A stretch of DNA of 64,000 bases, from positions 138,289 to 202,288 of the forward strand of contig JACKQC010000009.1 of NCBI GenBank assembly GCA_024233085.1, written 5' to 3'. The notes below the pieces were generated by a model, which saw only the letters and a list, made by a program, of their open reading frames with translations, did no database searches and was not told the DNA's origin. A program made the translations under genes and the position numbers. Source of the DNA: Akkermansiaceae bacterium. GTDB taxonomy: Bacteria; Verrucomicrobiota; Verrucomicrobiia; Verrucomicrobiales; DEV007. Below are positions 35,201 through 42,834 of the stretch, piece by piece. Numbering within the stretch: the first letter of the stretch is position 1; each line of letters begins with the position of its first letter.

Positions 35201-37270
35201 GTGTCCGGCAGCCCGGCCATCGACCATGGGGACAACATCAAAGCCGCCGACCTGACCACCGACCAGCGCGGCACGGGTTTCGACCGCGTCGTCGGCGGCA
35301 CGGTGGATATCGGCGCCTTCGAACGCGGAGCCGGCACCGGTGGCGGGAACACCCCGCCGAGCGTGACCTTGACCGGAGCCAACCCGCTCACCTTCGAGGC
35401 GGCCTCCCGGTACACCGACCCCGGCGCCACCGCCTTTGATCTGGAGGATGGAAACCGGACGCCCCGGATCACGGCGAACGACGTCAATCCCCGGGTCCCC
35501 GGCGCCTACAGCGTGACCTGGACCGCGACCGACAGCGGCGGCCTCACCGGCACGGCGACCCGCACCGTGAACGTGGTCGACACCACACCGCCCGTGATCG
35601 CCAACCGGAAAACCGTCACCGCCAACGCCACCAGCGCCGCCGGCGCCACGGTCAATTTCACCCTTCCGGGCGCCACCGACATCGTCGGCGTCACCTCGAT
35701 CGTCGCCAGTCCCCCGAGCGGCAGCCAGTTCCCCATCGGCACCACTCCGGTCTCCGTGACGGCCATGGACGCCGCCGGCAACACCTCCATGTCCACCTTC
35801 GACGTGGTCGTCCGCCTCGTCGACGGGTCGCCGCCCGTCATTCGCCTCACCTCGCCGACCGGCCGCTCCTTGACGGGGACCTACGACCTCACCGGCACCC
35901 TGACCGAAAACATCGCCATGACCTCCTTCACCGTGACCGTGAACGGAGTCGTGCGGACGCTGGACACCGATCCGCTGACCGGATTCGCGCCGAAAACGCC
36001 GATGCCTTTCGCGGTGAACGGGCTCGACCCGGAAAACGGCCCCAACCGAATCGTCATCGAGGCCGTCGATCTGGCGGGCCGCGTGAGGCGGTTCACCAAG
36101 ACCGTGAACTTCGTCAATTCGCGGCCGGAACTGGCCGGGATCCACGACGCCTTCATCGATCCGGCCGGCACGCCCGACGTCGACACCGCCGGCCGTGTCC
36201 TCGTGACCGTCCGGGATAACGGGCTCTTCACCGGCCGCGTTTACATCGGGAAAAGCGGGGTGAGTTTCCGCGGGTTTTTGAAAAACGACGGCACCGCGCG
36301 TTTCCTGAGCGCGCTGGAGGATTCGCTCGAAATCGCCTTGGGACGCGGCGCCGGCCGGCGCACGATCGGCTTCCTTTCGTTCGTCATCGACGCCGGAACG
36401 GGGATGAGCGGCGACCTCGACGACCAGGCCGGCGGCGGCGGAAGCACCCTCGCCAGTTTCGCCGGCGAGGTCGCGCCCCACAGCAACACCAACCCCGTTC
36501 CCGACGCCCTGCTGAATGTGCTGAGCCGCGGAAGGCTCGTCAGGGGCAACTACAACGCCGTCTTCGGCGGCAAGGCCCAGACGCCCGTCCTGGCGACGAA
36601 TCTTTTCCCGCAGGGGGACGGCTTCGCGCGGATATTTCTGGACCGCTCCGGCCTTGCCCGGGTTTCGGGTTACCTCGCCGACGGCGCGCGGTATACCGCG
36701 TCGGGCCGTCTCCGGAAAGACGATTCCCTCGTCCTCTTCAACGTCCTCTACGCCAGGCAGGGACTCTTCGGCGGCGAGGTCGATTTTTCCGACCAGACCG
36801 ACAGCGACCTGGCCGGAACCGACCTGCTCTGGATCCGCAACGCGCAGACCCGGTCGCCGATTTATCCCGCCGGCTGGCCGAATGGCGTCCGCGTCGATAC
36901 CGTGGGCACCTTCTTCCAGCGGCCGGACTCGCTCGACTTCGGACAAGGCGCGGCCGACACCGTCAACGGAAACGCCAACCTGATCTTCGCCGATGGCCTG
37001 CTGTCGATGGCGGTAACCCACCCGGTGAGCATCGATCCGCTGACCGGAAGAGTGGTGCCGGTCCCCGCCGGCACCAGAGATTACCGGCTCGGGCTCTCCG
37101 CCGGCTCGGGCCAGTTCAGCGGGTATTTCAACCACGACGGCGGCTACCGGGCCACCTATCGCGGCATCCTGCTGAGCAAGGGCGCGAACAAGGGCGGCTT
37201 CGGCTTTTTCCTGAGCCGCGGCCCCGACGGCGAGAGCGGCGGCGTGTCGATCGCCCCGCCGAGTTCCTGA
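32291..37270 (+). CDS. Giant secreted beta-helix and Ig-like surface protein
   Basis: A 1659-residue exported protein. After a signal peptide (about 1-50), it has two copies of one module. Each has an immunoglobulin-like choice-of-anchor part (about 51-175 and 533-648), a CSLREAI-like strand motif (LSFREALKLAD near 200 and LSLREAIILAN near 675), and a right-handed beta-helix with GGGIFN-type coils ending in SPAIDNGDN or SPAIDHGDN. Next come a PKD/Ig-like domain (about 1019-1090), a HYR-like domain (about 1095-1175) and a C-terminal region rich in FTGRV and YFNHDGGY-type strands. ATG 32291 precedes the signal peptide, and the frame opens slightly earlier. It is likely an adhesin or polysaccharide-binding protein; no enzyme motif was found. 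Confidence 0.85.
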   Translation: MKRVPTTKSYAFVSRFGGWTEGIRPAFQCLAGVAGLMLGLAATPAQAAPEITVQRFGGQTFVDNDAHDDQLNDGTVFLQARAVNVGTDRVTIEIRNDGTTDLTGISVGLSGADADQFALNTDDLVTTLSPAQTTTFDIDFAPTRTGRFSVQLAIQSNDGDESPFDLLVRGEGVDLPDPTLVVDLADDEDDGNFGAGDLSFREALKLADAAPDLTTILFSPRLNGVPISPENHDWNVGSAVNIVGNGAPATILDGQNLLRVLSFQDQGGLAYDATIQGVTIRNGNASDGPGGGLYSTIRLTVADCLVTNNTSQSGDGGGIFNFGNLTVTGSTIASNSAPAGNGGGIEQGNGTLTLQNCTVTGNSANNGGGINQNGNGAILNGTIVSNTAATSGGGLRINGGAPSLDNTIVAGNTATGSPSDILIPFGNFASGSGHNLIGDPATAGGLGHGTDGNILGDGSGGLLAVGGIVDPLGQNGGFTPTHHPASGSPAIDNGDNTAAAALTTDQRGASPRANGGAIDIGAVESGATVPPAEISVLDPDGNELTDGAGGLDFPLTVTGGSRPFTVTIWNLGASDLASLSVRIAGPDAGDFTEEVGGMATTLNPLTSTTFTVTFSPTTPGAKTASLTIASNDADENPFDIALSGDAIAPPPATLLVESSGDTDDGNYGPGNLSLREAIILANLLPDATTINFDSGPITLGSALPAIATETSIVGFGAVSNIVDGGGSARVFTVDDGNAGMAIPVTISGLTIRNGLGAPGENGGGIFNAEMLTISECVIADNHARGPGNEGSPFGGGIYSTGSLFVERSTISGNVCDSVGGGIFAAGPIATIWNSTVSGNSAATAGGVAIAGLSGPIDAHILNSTLVENTGGSQLFGGPFGGLTVFGANAILDNSIVAGNSEDGAPGDIVVQSGGTLAGFNNLVGHLGTAGGLEHGTDGNILGNGSGGLRALGAIVGPLSNLGGGTTVRPLVSGSPAIDHGDNIKAADLTTDQRGTGFDRVVGGTVDIGAFERGAGTGGGNTPPSVTLTGANPLTFEAASRYTDPGATAFDLEDGNRTPRITANDVNPRVPGAYSVTWTATDSGGLTGTATRTVNVVDTTPPVIANRKTVTANATSAAGATVNFTLPGATDIVGVTSIVASPPSGSQFPIGTTPVSVTAMDAAGNTSMSTFDVVVRLVDGSPPVIRLTSPTGRSLTGTYDLTGTLTENIAMTSFTVTVNGVVRTLDTDPLTGFAPKTPMPFAVNGLDPENGPNRIVIEAVDLAGRVRRFTKTVNFVNSRPELAGIHDAFIDPAGTPDVDTAGRVLVTVRDNGLFTGRVYIGKSGVSFRGFLKNDGTARFLSALEDSLEIALGRGAGRRTIGFLSFVIDAGTGMSGDLDDQAGGGGSTLASFAGEVAPHSNTNPVPDALLNVLSRGRLVRGNYNAVFGGKAQTPVLATNLFPQGDGFARIFLDRSGLARVSGYLADGARYTASGRLRKDDSLVLFNVLYARQGLFGGEVDFSDQTDSDLAGTDLLWIRNAQTRSPIYPAGWPNGVRVDTVGTFFQRPDSLDFGQGAADTVNGNANLIFADGLLSMAVTHPVSIDPLTGRVVPVPAGTRDYRLGLSAGSGQFSGYFNHDGGYRATYRGILLSKGANKGGFGFFLSRGPDGESGGVSIAPPSS

Positions 37271-37281
37271 AAAAGTTCGCC

Positions 37282-37322
37282 GACCCAACAGGGTATGGTC
37301 ACCGACCCAACCCTGTTGGGTC
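37282..37322. repeat. Palindromic 22-bp-pitch repeat, locus F (two units, one perfect)
   Basis: Unit 1 is 37282-37300 (GACCCAACAGGGTATGGTC). Unit 2 at 37304-37322 is the perfect consensus GACCCAACCCTGTTGGGTC, with 8-bp arms and a CCT centre. It fills the space between the convergent ends of the surface-protein and ABC-exporter genes and overlaps the stop codon of the latter. Confidence 0.85.
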
Positions 37323-39078
37323 AGGAGGCGATGGCCGCCTCCCGTTGCTCGGCTTCCTCGGCCAGCAGGGAGGTCCGGCACAGCAGGGCGTAGTGGCCGT
37401 CGCGGGCGAGGAGGGTTTCGTGGTCGCCCTCCTCGATGACGCGGCCGCCGTCGAGCACGTAGATGCGGTCCGCGTTGCGCACCGTGGAGAGGCGGTGGGC
37501 GATGACAAAGCTGGTCCGGCTGGTCATGAGGCGTTCCAGGGCGCCCTGGATGAGTTTTTCGGTCTCGGTGTCGACGCTGGCGGTGGCCTCGTCGAGCAGG
37601 AGAATGGGCGGGTTTTTCAGGATCACGCGGGCGATGGCGATGCGTTGTTTTTCGCCGACGGACAGTTTCACGCCGCGCTCGCCGACGTTGGTTTCGAGGC
37701 CGTCGGGGAGGGCGGAGACGAACTGCTTGGCGTTGGCGACGGCGAGGGCCTCCCACAATTCGTCGTCGCCGGCGTCAGGCCGGGCGAGGGCGAGGTTTTC
37801 GCGGACGCTGCCGTTGAAGAGGAAGCTCTCCTGGGTGACGTAGCCGACGGCGGAGCGGAGCGATTCCTTTTTCAGGTCGCGGATGTCGTGGCCGTCGATG
37901 CTCGCGCGTCCGGCGTCGTATTCGTAGAAGCGGGTGAGCAGGTTGATGATGGTGGACTTGCCGGCGCCGGTGTGGCCGACCAGGGAGACGGTTTCGCCGG
38001 GCTCGGCGCGCAGGGAAACGCCGGAGAGGGTCGGCATCCTCCCGGTGTAGGAAAAGTCGACCGCCTCGAAGACCACGCGGCCTTTCACGGGGCGCGGCAG
38101 CTCGGCGCCGTCGTCGAGCCCGGGCTCCTCGACGGCGTCGACGATCTCGAAGACGCGCTCGCCGGCGGCGCGGCCGGCCTGGACGATCTGGTTGAGGGAG
38201 TTGAGCCGCGAAATGGGCTCGTAGAAGAGGTTCAGCGCGACGAGGAAGGCGAAAAACTCCCCCTGCAGCGAGGGGTCGCGCATCACCCACCAGCCGCCGA
38301 AGCCGACGACGAGGGCGTAGCCGAGGTTGCGGAAAAACTCCATGCTCGGGTTGTAGGCGGCCCAGACGCGCATGACGTGGAGGGTGGCCCGGCGGACCTT
38401 GTCGCTGGCGGTGTTGAAGCGGCCGTGCTCGGCGGTTTCGCGGGTGAAGGCCTTGATCTGCTGGATGCCGTCGAGGTTGTCGTGGAGGAGGGAATTCATC
38501 GCCGAGGTGGCCTTTCGCACGCGGCGGTGTCGGGCGGGCGCGGTGCGGGCGTAGGCGATGGCGCCGACGACGAGGAAGGGCATCGGGATCATGGCGATCA
38601 GGGCGAGCCGGGGAAACTGCCAGAAAAGGAAGCCGCCCACGACGAAGACCTGGAGCAGGGCGACGGCTCCCTGCTCGATGCCGTCGATGAGCACGCGCTC
38701 CATGGCGGTGACGTCCTCGGTGACGCGTGTCATGAGATCGCCGGTGCGGCGGTTGTCGAACCACCGCATGGGGAGTCGCTGGATTTTCCGGTAGAGATCG
38801 GAGCGCAGGTCGAAGATGACCTTCTGCTCGAAGGTGTTGTTCAGCACGATGCGCAGGCCGTTGAAGAGGTTGGTGCAAAGGAAGGCGCCGATGGCGATGA
38901 GGGTCATCGGCGGCATGCGCTCGAACTGGCGCTGGGGAATGATCTCGCCGGTGACGATCTTGATGATCTGGGGAAAGACGACGACGAGCACCGTCATCAG
39001 GATGGCGCAGGTGAGCTGGGCAACGCCGAGAACGGGGTAGCGTTTCAGGTAGGCGAAGACGCGCAGGACGGTTTTCAT
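37321..39078 (-). CDS. ABC exporter, fused membrane and ATPase domains (MsbA-like)
   Basis: A 585-residue half-transporter with six membrane helices (about 15-300) and one nucleotide-binding domain. Walker A GHTGAGKST is at about 367-375, the signature LSVGEKQR at about 472-479, Walker B ILLLDEAT near 488, and the switch His in VIAHRLST follows. It should dimerise and export a lipid, peptide or drug. The start at ATG 39078 gives the usual length (MKTVLRVFAYLKRYP). Its TGA stop overlaps repeat unit 37304-37322. Confidence 0.88.
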   Translation of the reverse strand: MKTVLRVFAYLKRYPVLGVAQLTCAILMTVLVVVFPQIIKIVTGEIIPQRQFERMPPMTLIAIGAFLCTNLFNGLRIVLNNTFEQKVIFDLRSDLYRKIQRLPMRWFDNRRTGDLMTRVTEDVTAMERVLIDGIEQGAVALLQVFVVGGFLFWQFPRLALIAMIPMPFLVVGAIAYARTAPARHRRVRKATSAMNSLLHDNLDGIQQIKAFTRETAEHGRFNTASDKVRRATLHVMRVWAAYNPSMEFFRNLGYALVVGFGGWWVMRDPSLQGEFFAFLVALNLFYEPISRLNSLNQIVQAGRAAGERVFEIVDAVEEPGLDDGAELPRPVKGRVVFEAVDFSYTGRMPTLSGVSLRAEPGETVSLVGHTGAGKSTIINLLTRFYEYDAGRASIDGHDIRDLKKESLRSAVGYVTQESFLFNGSVRENLALARPDAGDDELWEALAVANAKQFVSALPDGLETNVGERGVKLSVGEKQRIAIARVILKNPPILLLDEATASVDTETEKLIQGALERLMTSRTSFVIAHRLSTVRNADRIYVLDGGRVIEEGDHETLLARDGHYALLCRTSLLAEEAEQREAAIAS

Positions 39079-39249
39079 GAATACGATTTGGACTTCTGAA
39101 AAGGCGATGCGATTTTGGTTCGAACGGCGCCGCCCGCGCGGGAGCGTTGGGCGATTTCCGGCGTTTCGCAACTTCTTAGGCGATCCGACTCCGTTCCCGG
39201 TGTGGGACGCGGATGCCGCGTCGGCCTTTCCGATTTTTTCCCCTCCACC

Positions 39250-39930
39250 ATGCCCCGCAAACCCGGAAAACGCCCCCTCTTTTTCCGCTGTCTGCTCTGG
39301 GCGGGCGCGGCGGTGGCGGCGCTGGTGATCGGGAGCAACGGCTGGATCGTTTTTTCGGCGCGCGGCCGGGTTTACGACTCGGTCGAGGAGATCGAGGCGC
39401 GTCCGGTCGGCATCGTGCTGGGAACCTCGAAAAACGTCGCCAAGGACCGGCCCAATCCGCATTTCGAGAACCGGCTCAAGGCGGCCGCCGCCCTCTACCA
39501 GTCGGGCAAGGTGGGCGGCTTGCTGGTCAGCGGGCATCGCGACTCGAAATACTACGACGAACCGCGCGACATGGAGGCGAAGCTCAAGGCGCTCGGGGTG
39601 CCGGCATCGGCCATTTCCGCCGACAGTTCGGGGGCGCGGACGCTGGATTCGATGGTCCGGGCCCACGAGGTCTTCGGCTTGTCGAACGTGACGGTGATCT
39701 CGGACGATTTCCACGTCGGGCGCGCGCTGTTCATCGCCGATCGCGCCGGGTTGGACGCGATCGCCTTTCGCTGCGAGCCGGTGCCCATCGACGAGTCCGT
39801 CCAGGCCCGCGTCCGCGAGTATTTCGCCCGGGTCAAGGCCGTGCTCGACCTTTACCTGCTGCATCGTCCCGCCGCCGCCACCCGGGCGAAGCCGGTCGAA
39901 AAACCGGCGACGGACCGTCCGGCGCAATAA
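39250..39930 (+). CDS. SanA/YdcF-like DUF218 protein
   Basis: A 226-residue protein with one N-terminal membrane helix (about 11-32) and a DUF218 domain. Family signatures are GIVLGTSKNV, GLLVSGHRD, DSSGARTLDSMVRAHEVFG and TVISDDFHVGRALFIADRAG. SanA proteins affect envelope barrier function and vancomycin sensitivity in enterics; the biochemical role is uncertain. ATG 39250 places the membrane helix at the start. It is divergent from the ABC exporter. Confidence 0.82.
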   Translation: MPRKPGKRPLFFRCLLWAGAAVAALVIGSNGWIVFSARGRVYDSVEEIEARPVGIVLGTSKNVAKDRPNPHFENRLKAAAALYQSGKVGGLLVSGHRDSKYYDEPRDMEAKLKALGVPASAISADSSGARTLDSMVRAHEVFGLSNVTVISDDFHVGRALFIADRAGLDAIAFRCEPVPIDESVQARVREYFARVKAVLDLYLLHRPAAATRAKPVEKPATDRPAQ

Positions 39931-39956
39931 CGAGGGAATGCGGCGGCGAGTCGCGC

Positions 39957-40568
39957 CTACTGAGGCTGCTCGGACAGGCCCGTCGCGACGCCGGCGACGA
40001 GGATCGCGCCAAAGATCAGCAGAAAGACCACGCCGATCGCCAGGCCGACGTAGCCGGTGATCAGGCCGGCCAGGGACATGCCCTCGCCTCCCGTCCGCCC
40101 CTCCCGCCGGGCCTTCCGACGGGAAAGGTGGGCGCAAATCACCGCCGCGAGGGAGACGGGCAAACCGAAGCCGTAGCAGAAATTTCCCAACAAGCCGAGA
40201 ATGCCGCAAACCAGGCTCGCCACGGCGAGACCGTCGGCCGGCGGAGCCGGAGGCGGCAGCGGCGGCATGGCCGAACCCGCCGGCGGTGACGGCACCGGGA
40301 GATTTCCGGAGGAGCCTCCCTCGGCGAAGACCGTCGCGGGATCGAAAGCGGGGGCTCCGGGATTCACCGGCATCGAGGCGGCGGGCGCCTGGAGAGCGGG
40401 CGCCGGAAACCACTCGGGCTTTGCCGTGCCGGCTTCGGCCCAGTCGGGCAGGTCCTCGCACCAGATCAGGGTATTGGGGGTCACCAGGCCGCCGGCGATC
40501 ATCCGCCGCAGGGTGTCTTCGTCGGTGGCGATTTGCTCGTTTTCGGGGGTGGCGTAGTACCAATCCAT
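39957..40568 (-). CDS. GYF_2 plus DUF4190 membrane protein
   Basis: A 203-residue protein. The N-terminal GYF_2 domain is at about 1-55 (DWYYATPENEQ, LVTPNTLIWCEDLPDW), followed by a Pro/Ala-rich linker (about 60-118). Two transmembrane helices with DUF4190 character are at about 120-145 and 170-195 (VASLVCGILGLLGN, ITGYVGLAIGVVFLLIFG). The pairing of GYF_2 with DUF4190 is common in Planctomycetes and Verrucomicrobia; the function is unknown. It is a separate unit 42 bp upstream of the hybrid kinase stop. Confidence 0.75.
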   Translation of the reverse strand: MDWYYATPENEQIATDEDTLRRMIAGGLVTPNTLIWCEDLPDWAEAGTAKPEWFPAPALQAPAASMPVNPGAPAFDPATVFAEGGSSGNLPVPSPPAGSAMPPLPPPAPPADGLAVASLVCGILGLLGNFCYGFGLPVSLAAVICAHLSRRKARREGRTGGEGMSLAGLITGYVGLAIGVVFLLIFGAILVAGVATGLSEQPQ

Positions 40569-40610
40569 GGTGCGGGTGGGTTGTTTTGTTTGGGTGAGGC
40601 GGGCGAGGAA

Positions 40611-42827
40611 TCAGGCGTTTTTGCCCACCCCTCGCCGGTCGCCGAGCATTTCCCCGATCATTCGCCGGAGATCCTTGGGAGGGTAGGGCTTGGGCAGGAC
40701 GGCGTCGAACCCGAAATCCGCCGGCCGCGCCATGGCGGGCGCGTCGGAATACCCGCTCGACACGATGGATCGCACCTCGGGATCGAGCCGGCGAAGGGCG
40801 CGCATGGTTTCCACGCCGCCCATGCCGTGGACAATGGTCAGGTCGCAGAGCACGAGGTCGAATCGCTCGCCGGTCTCCATCGCCTCGCGATACACCCGAA
40901 CCGTGTCGCGGCCGTCGGCCGTCTCCACGACTTCGTGGTCGTCCCGGCGCAGAGTCACCGCGATCAGGCGGCGGATCAGGGCGTCATCCTCCAGCACGAG
41001 AATCCGCGCCGGCGCGGCATCCGGAGCGGGCGCGGAATCTCCCGGCGGCGGCGCGCCGTCTTCGCGCGCGGGGCGCCGCGGCGGGAGGGAAACTCCGGTT
41101 TGCGAGGCGTCGTCGGTCCGGCCTTCGTCCCAACCCTGCGCCTCCAGGGGTGAGCAAAAGGTCGCGATGGTGCCCCGCCCCGTCTTCGACTGGAGCACGA
41201 CGAAGCCGCCGTGCGCCTTCGCGATGGATTCGCAGACCGTCAGGCCGATGCCGGTGGCGTTGGCCCCGTCGCGGGTGGTGAAATAGGGGTCGAAGGCGTG
41301 GGCCAGTTCCTCCGGCGTCATGCCGCGACCGGTGTCGATAATCTCGATGATGAGATAGTCCTCGTCGGCGGGAATGGGGGCGTCTTTCAGGCGGCCGGCA
41401 TCGTCTCCGCGGGCCGCGGAACAGCGGGCGATCAGGGCGCCGCCCCGGGGCATGGCCTGCTCGGCGTTGGCCACGAGATTTTCGATCAGCCGCGTGACCT
41501 GCCTTCGGTCGAGCACCGCCGTCAGGTCGGGCCGGTTGCACTGGAACTGGTAGCGAATCGCCGGGTGCCGGTGGCGCCGTTGGCGCAGGATGTGGCGCAG
41601 CAACTCGGCCACCCGAACCTTCTCCCGAACCGGTTGCCCGCCCCGGGCGAAGGTCATCAACTGCTGCACCAGATTCCGCCCGTCCTCGGCGGCCCGGGAG
41701 GCGTTTCCGACCTCCTCCTGGACCTCCGGATCGTCCGGGCAACGCTCGCGCACCAGCTCGAGATTCCCGATCAGGACGGTGAGCAGGTTGTTGAAATCGT
41801 GGGCGAAGCCGCGGGCGAGCAGGCCGAGTCCCTCGAGCCGCTGCACGCGGGTGGACTCCATCTCGAAGCGCTTGCGGTCCGTCACGTCGCGGAAAATGCC
41901 CACCAGGCCCTCGCCGGCGGCGTAAAGCGACACCTCGAGCCAGGTCCCGCGCCGCTCGTCGCGCAGCTCGACGGTCTGGCGGCGTTTCCGCGCCGGAAAC
42001 GGGCGGGTGAAGGACACGAAATGGGCGGCCTTGACCTCGTCGTCGAAGCAGGACCAGAAATCGCGCCCCAGCAGCGGGGTTTTTCCGCCAAAATAAGCAA
42101 AAGCCTCCGCGTTCGCGTGCGTCACCACCCAGTTCTCGTCGATTCCGAGCAGGGGATCGGCGATCTCGTCGATCAATCCGCCGTGGAAAGTTCCCCCGCC
42201 CGGCGCCGCCGCCGGTGGTGTCTCCGACTCCAGCGACTCGAACAGCGATCCGGCTTCGTCCTCCGGCGCGGCCGGGGTTCCGCCCCCGTTTTCGCCGCGC
42301 CCGCGCGGTCCGAGCAATTCCCGAAAGGAGGGCCGCCTCGCCAGTTGACTCGCCCGTTCCAGGGCCGACGCCCGCGCCGACGGGTCCGCCCTGGGGGGCT
42401 CGATCTGGGTGGCGCGCGAGGCCAGGGCGCGTCGTGTCGCCGCGTTTCCCAACGCGCTTTCCAGGCTCGCGATCAGTTCGCCCTCGCTGAAGGGTTTTCG
42501 CAAAAACCCGACCGGTCCCAGGTCGCGAACCCGCTCGAGCACCGCGGCGCCCGAGTAACCCGTCAGAAACAGGATCGGCACCCCCCCGTCGGCCGTCAGC
42601 GCGCGCGCCGCCTCGATGCCGTCCCCCTCGCCGGCCAGCCGGATGTCCACCAGCGCGAGGTCCGGCTTCACCGCCGCGCCCAGCGAGAGCGCCTCCGCGG
42701 CCGAACGCGCGACTCCGGCGACCTCGTAGCCCCGCGCCTCAAGGGTGGCCCGCAGGTCCATCCCCACGATCCGGTCATCTTCAACGACCAGGAGCCGGGG
42801 CTTGGAGTCGGGAGATTCCGCGGACAT
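40611..42827 (-). CDS. Hybrid histidine kinase (REC-PAS-HisKA-HATPase-REC)
   Basis: A 738-residue soluble hybrid kinase. It has an N-terminal receiver domain (phospho-acceptor Asp61, Lys111), a PAS domain around 205-325 (IDEIADPLLGIDENWVVTHANAEA), a dimerisation helix with His343 in FAHDFNNLLTVL, and an ATPase with DTGRGMTPEELAHAFDPYF and GIGLTVCESIAKAHGG. The C-terminal receiver contains DLVLCDLTIVHGMGG. No transmembrane helix is seen. The start at ATG 42827 is 7 bp after the stop of the upstream PAS protein, so the two are an operon. Target unknown. Confidence 0.86.
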   Translation of the reverse strand: MSAESPDSKPRLLVVEDDRIVGMDLRATLEARGYEVAGVARSAAEALSLGAAVKPDLALVDIRLAGEGDGIEAARALTADGGVPILFLTGYSGAAVLERVRDLGPVGFLRKPFSEGELIASLESALGNAATRRALASRATQIEPPRADPSARASALERASQLARRPSFRELLGPRGRGENGGGTPAAPEDEAGSLFESLESETPPAAAPGGGTFHGGLIDEIADPLLGIDENWVVTHANAEAFAYFGGKTPLLGRDFWSCFDDEVKAAHFVSFTRPFPARKRRQTVELRDERRGTWLEVSLYAAGEGLVGIFRDVTDRKRFEMESTRVQRLEGLGLLARGFAHDFNNLLTVLIGNLELVRERCPDDPEVQEEVGNASRAAEDGRNLVQQLMTFARGGQPVREKVRVAELLRHILRQRRHRHPAIRYQFQCNRPDLTAVLDRRQVTRLIENLVANAEQAMPRGGALIARCSAARGDDAGRLKDAPIPADEDYLIIEIIDTGRGMTPEELAHAFDPYFTTRDGANATGIGLTVCESIAKAHGGFVVLQSKTGRGTIATFCSPLEAQGWDEGRTDDASQTGVSLPPRRPAREDGAPPPGDSAPAPDAAPARILVLEDDALIRRLIAVTLRRDDHEVVETADGRDTVRVYREAMETGERFDLVLCDLTIVHGMGGVETMRALRRLDPEVRSIVSSGYSDAPAMARPADFGFDAVLPKPYPPKDLRRMIGEMLGDRRGVGKNA

Positions 42828-42834
42828 GATTCCG

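Noticed and set aside
32216..37756. Very long open frame antisense to the giant surface protein gene
   Set aside because: High GC coding DNA often gives long shadow frames. The plus-strand protein has signal peptide and clear domains, and the antisense translation has low-complexity, Gly/Asp/Val-rich sequence without recognisable domains.
39079..40563. Continuation of the ABC exporter frame to 40563
   Set aside because: Residues before ATG 39078 show no transporter similarity and overlap the SanA-like gene and the GYF/DUF4190 protein gene, which have recognisable domains.
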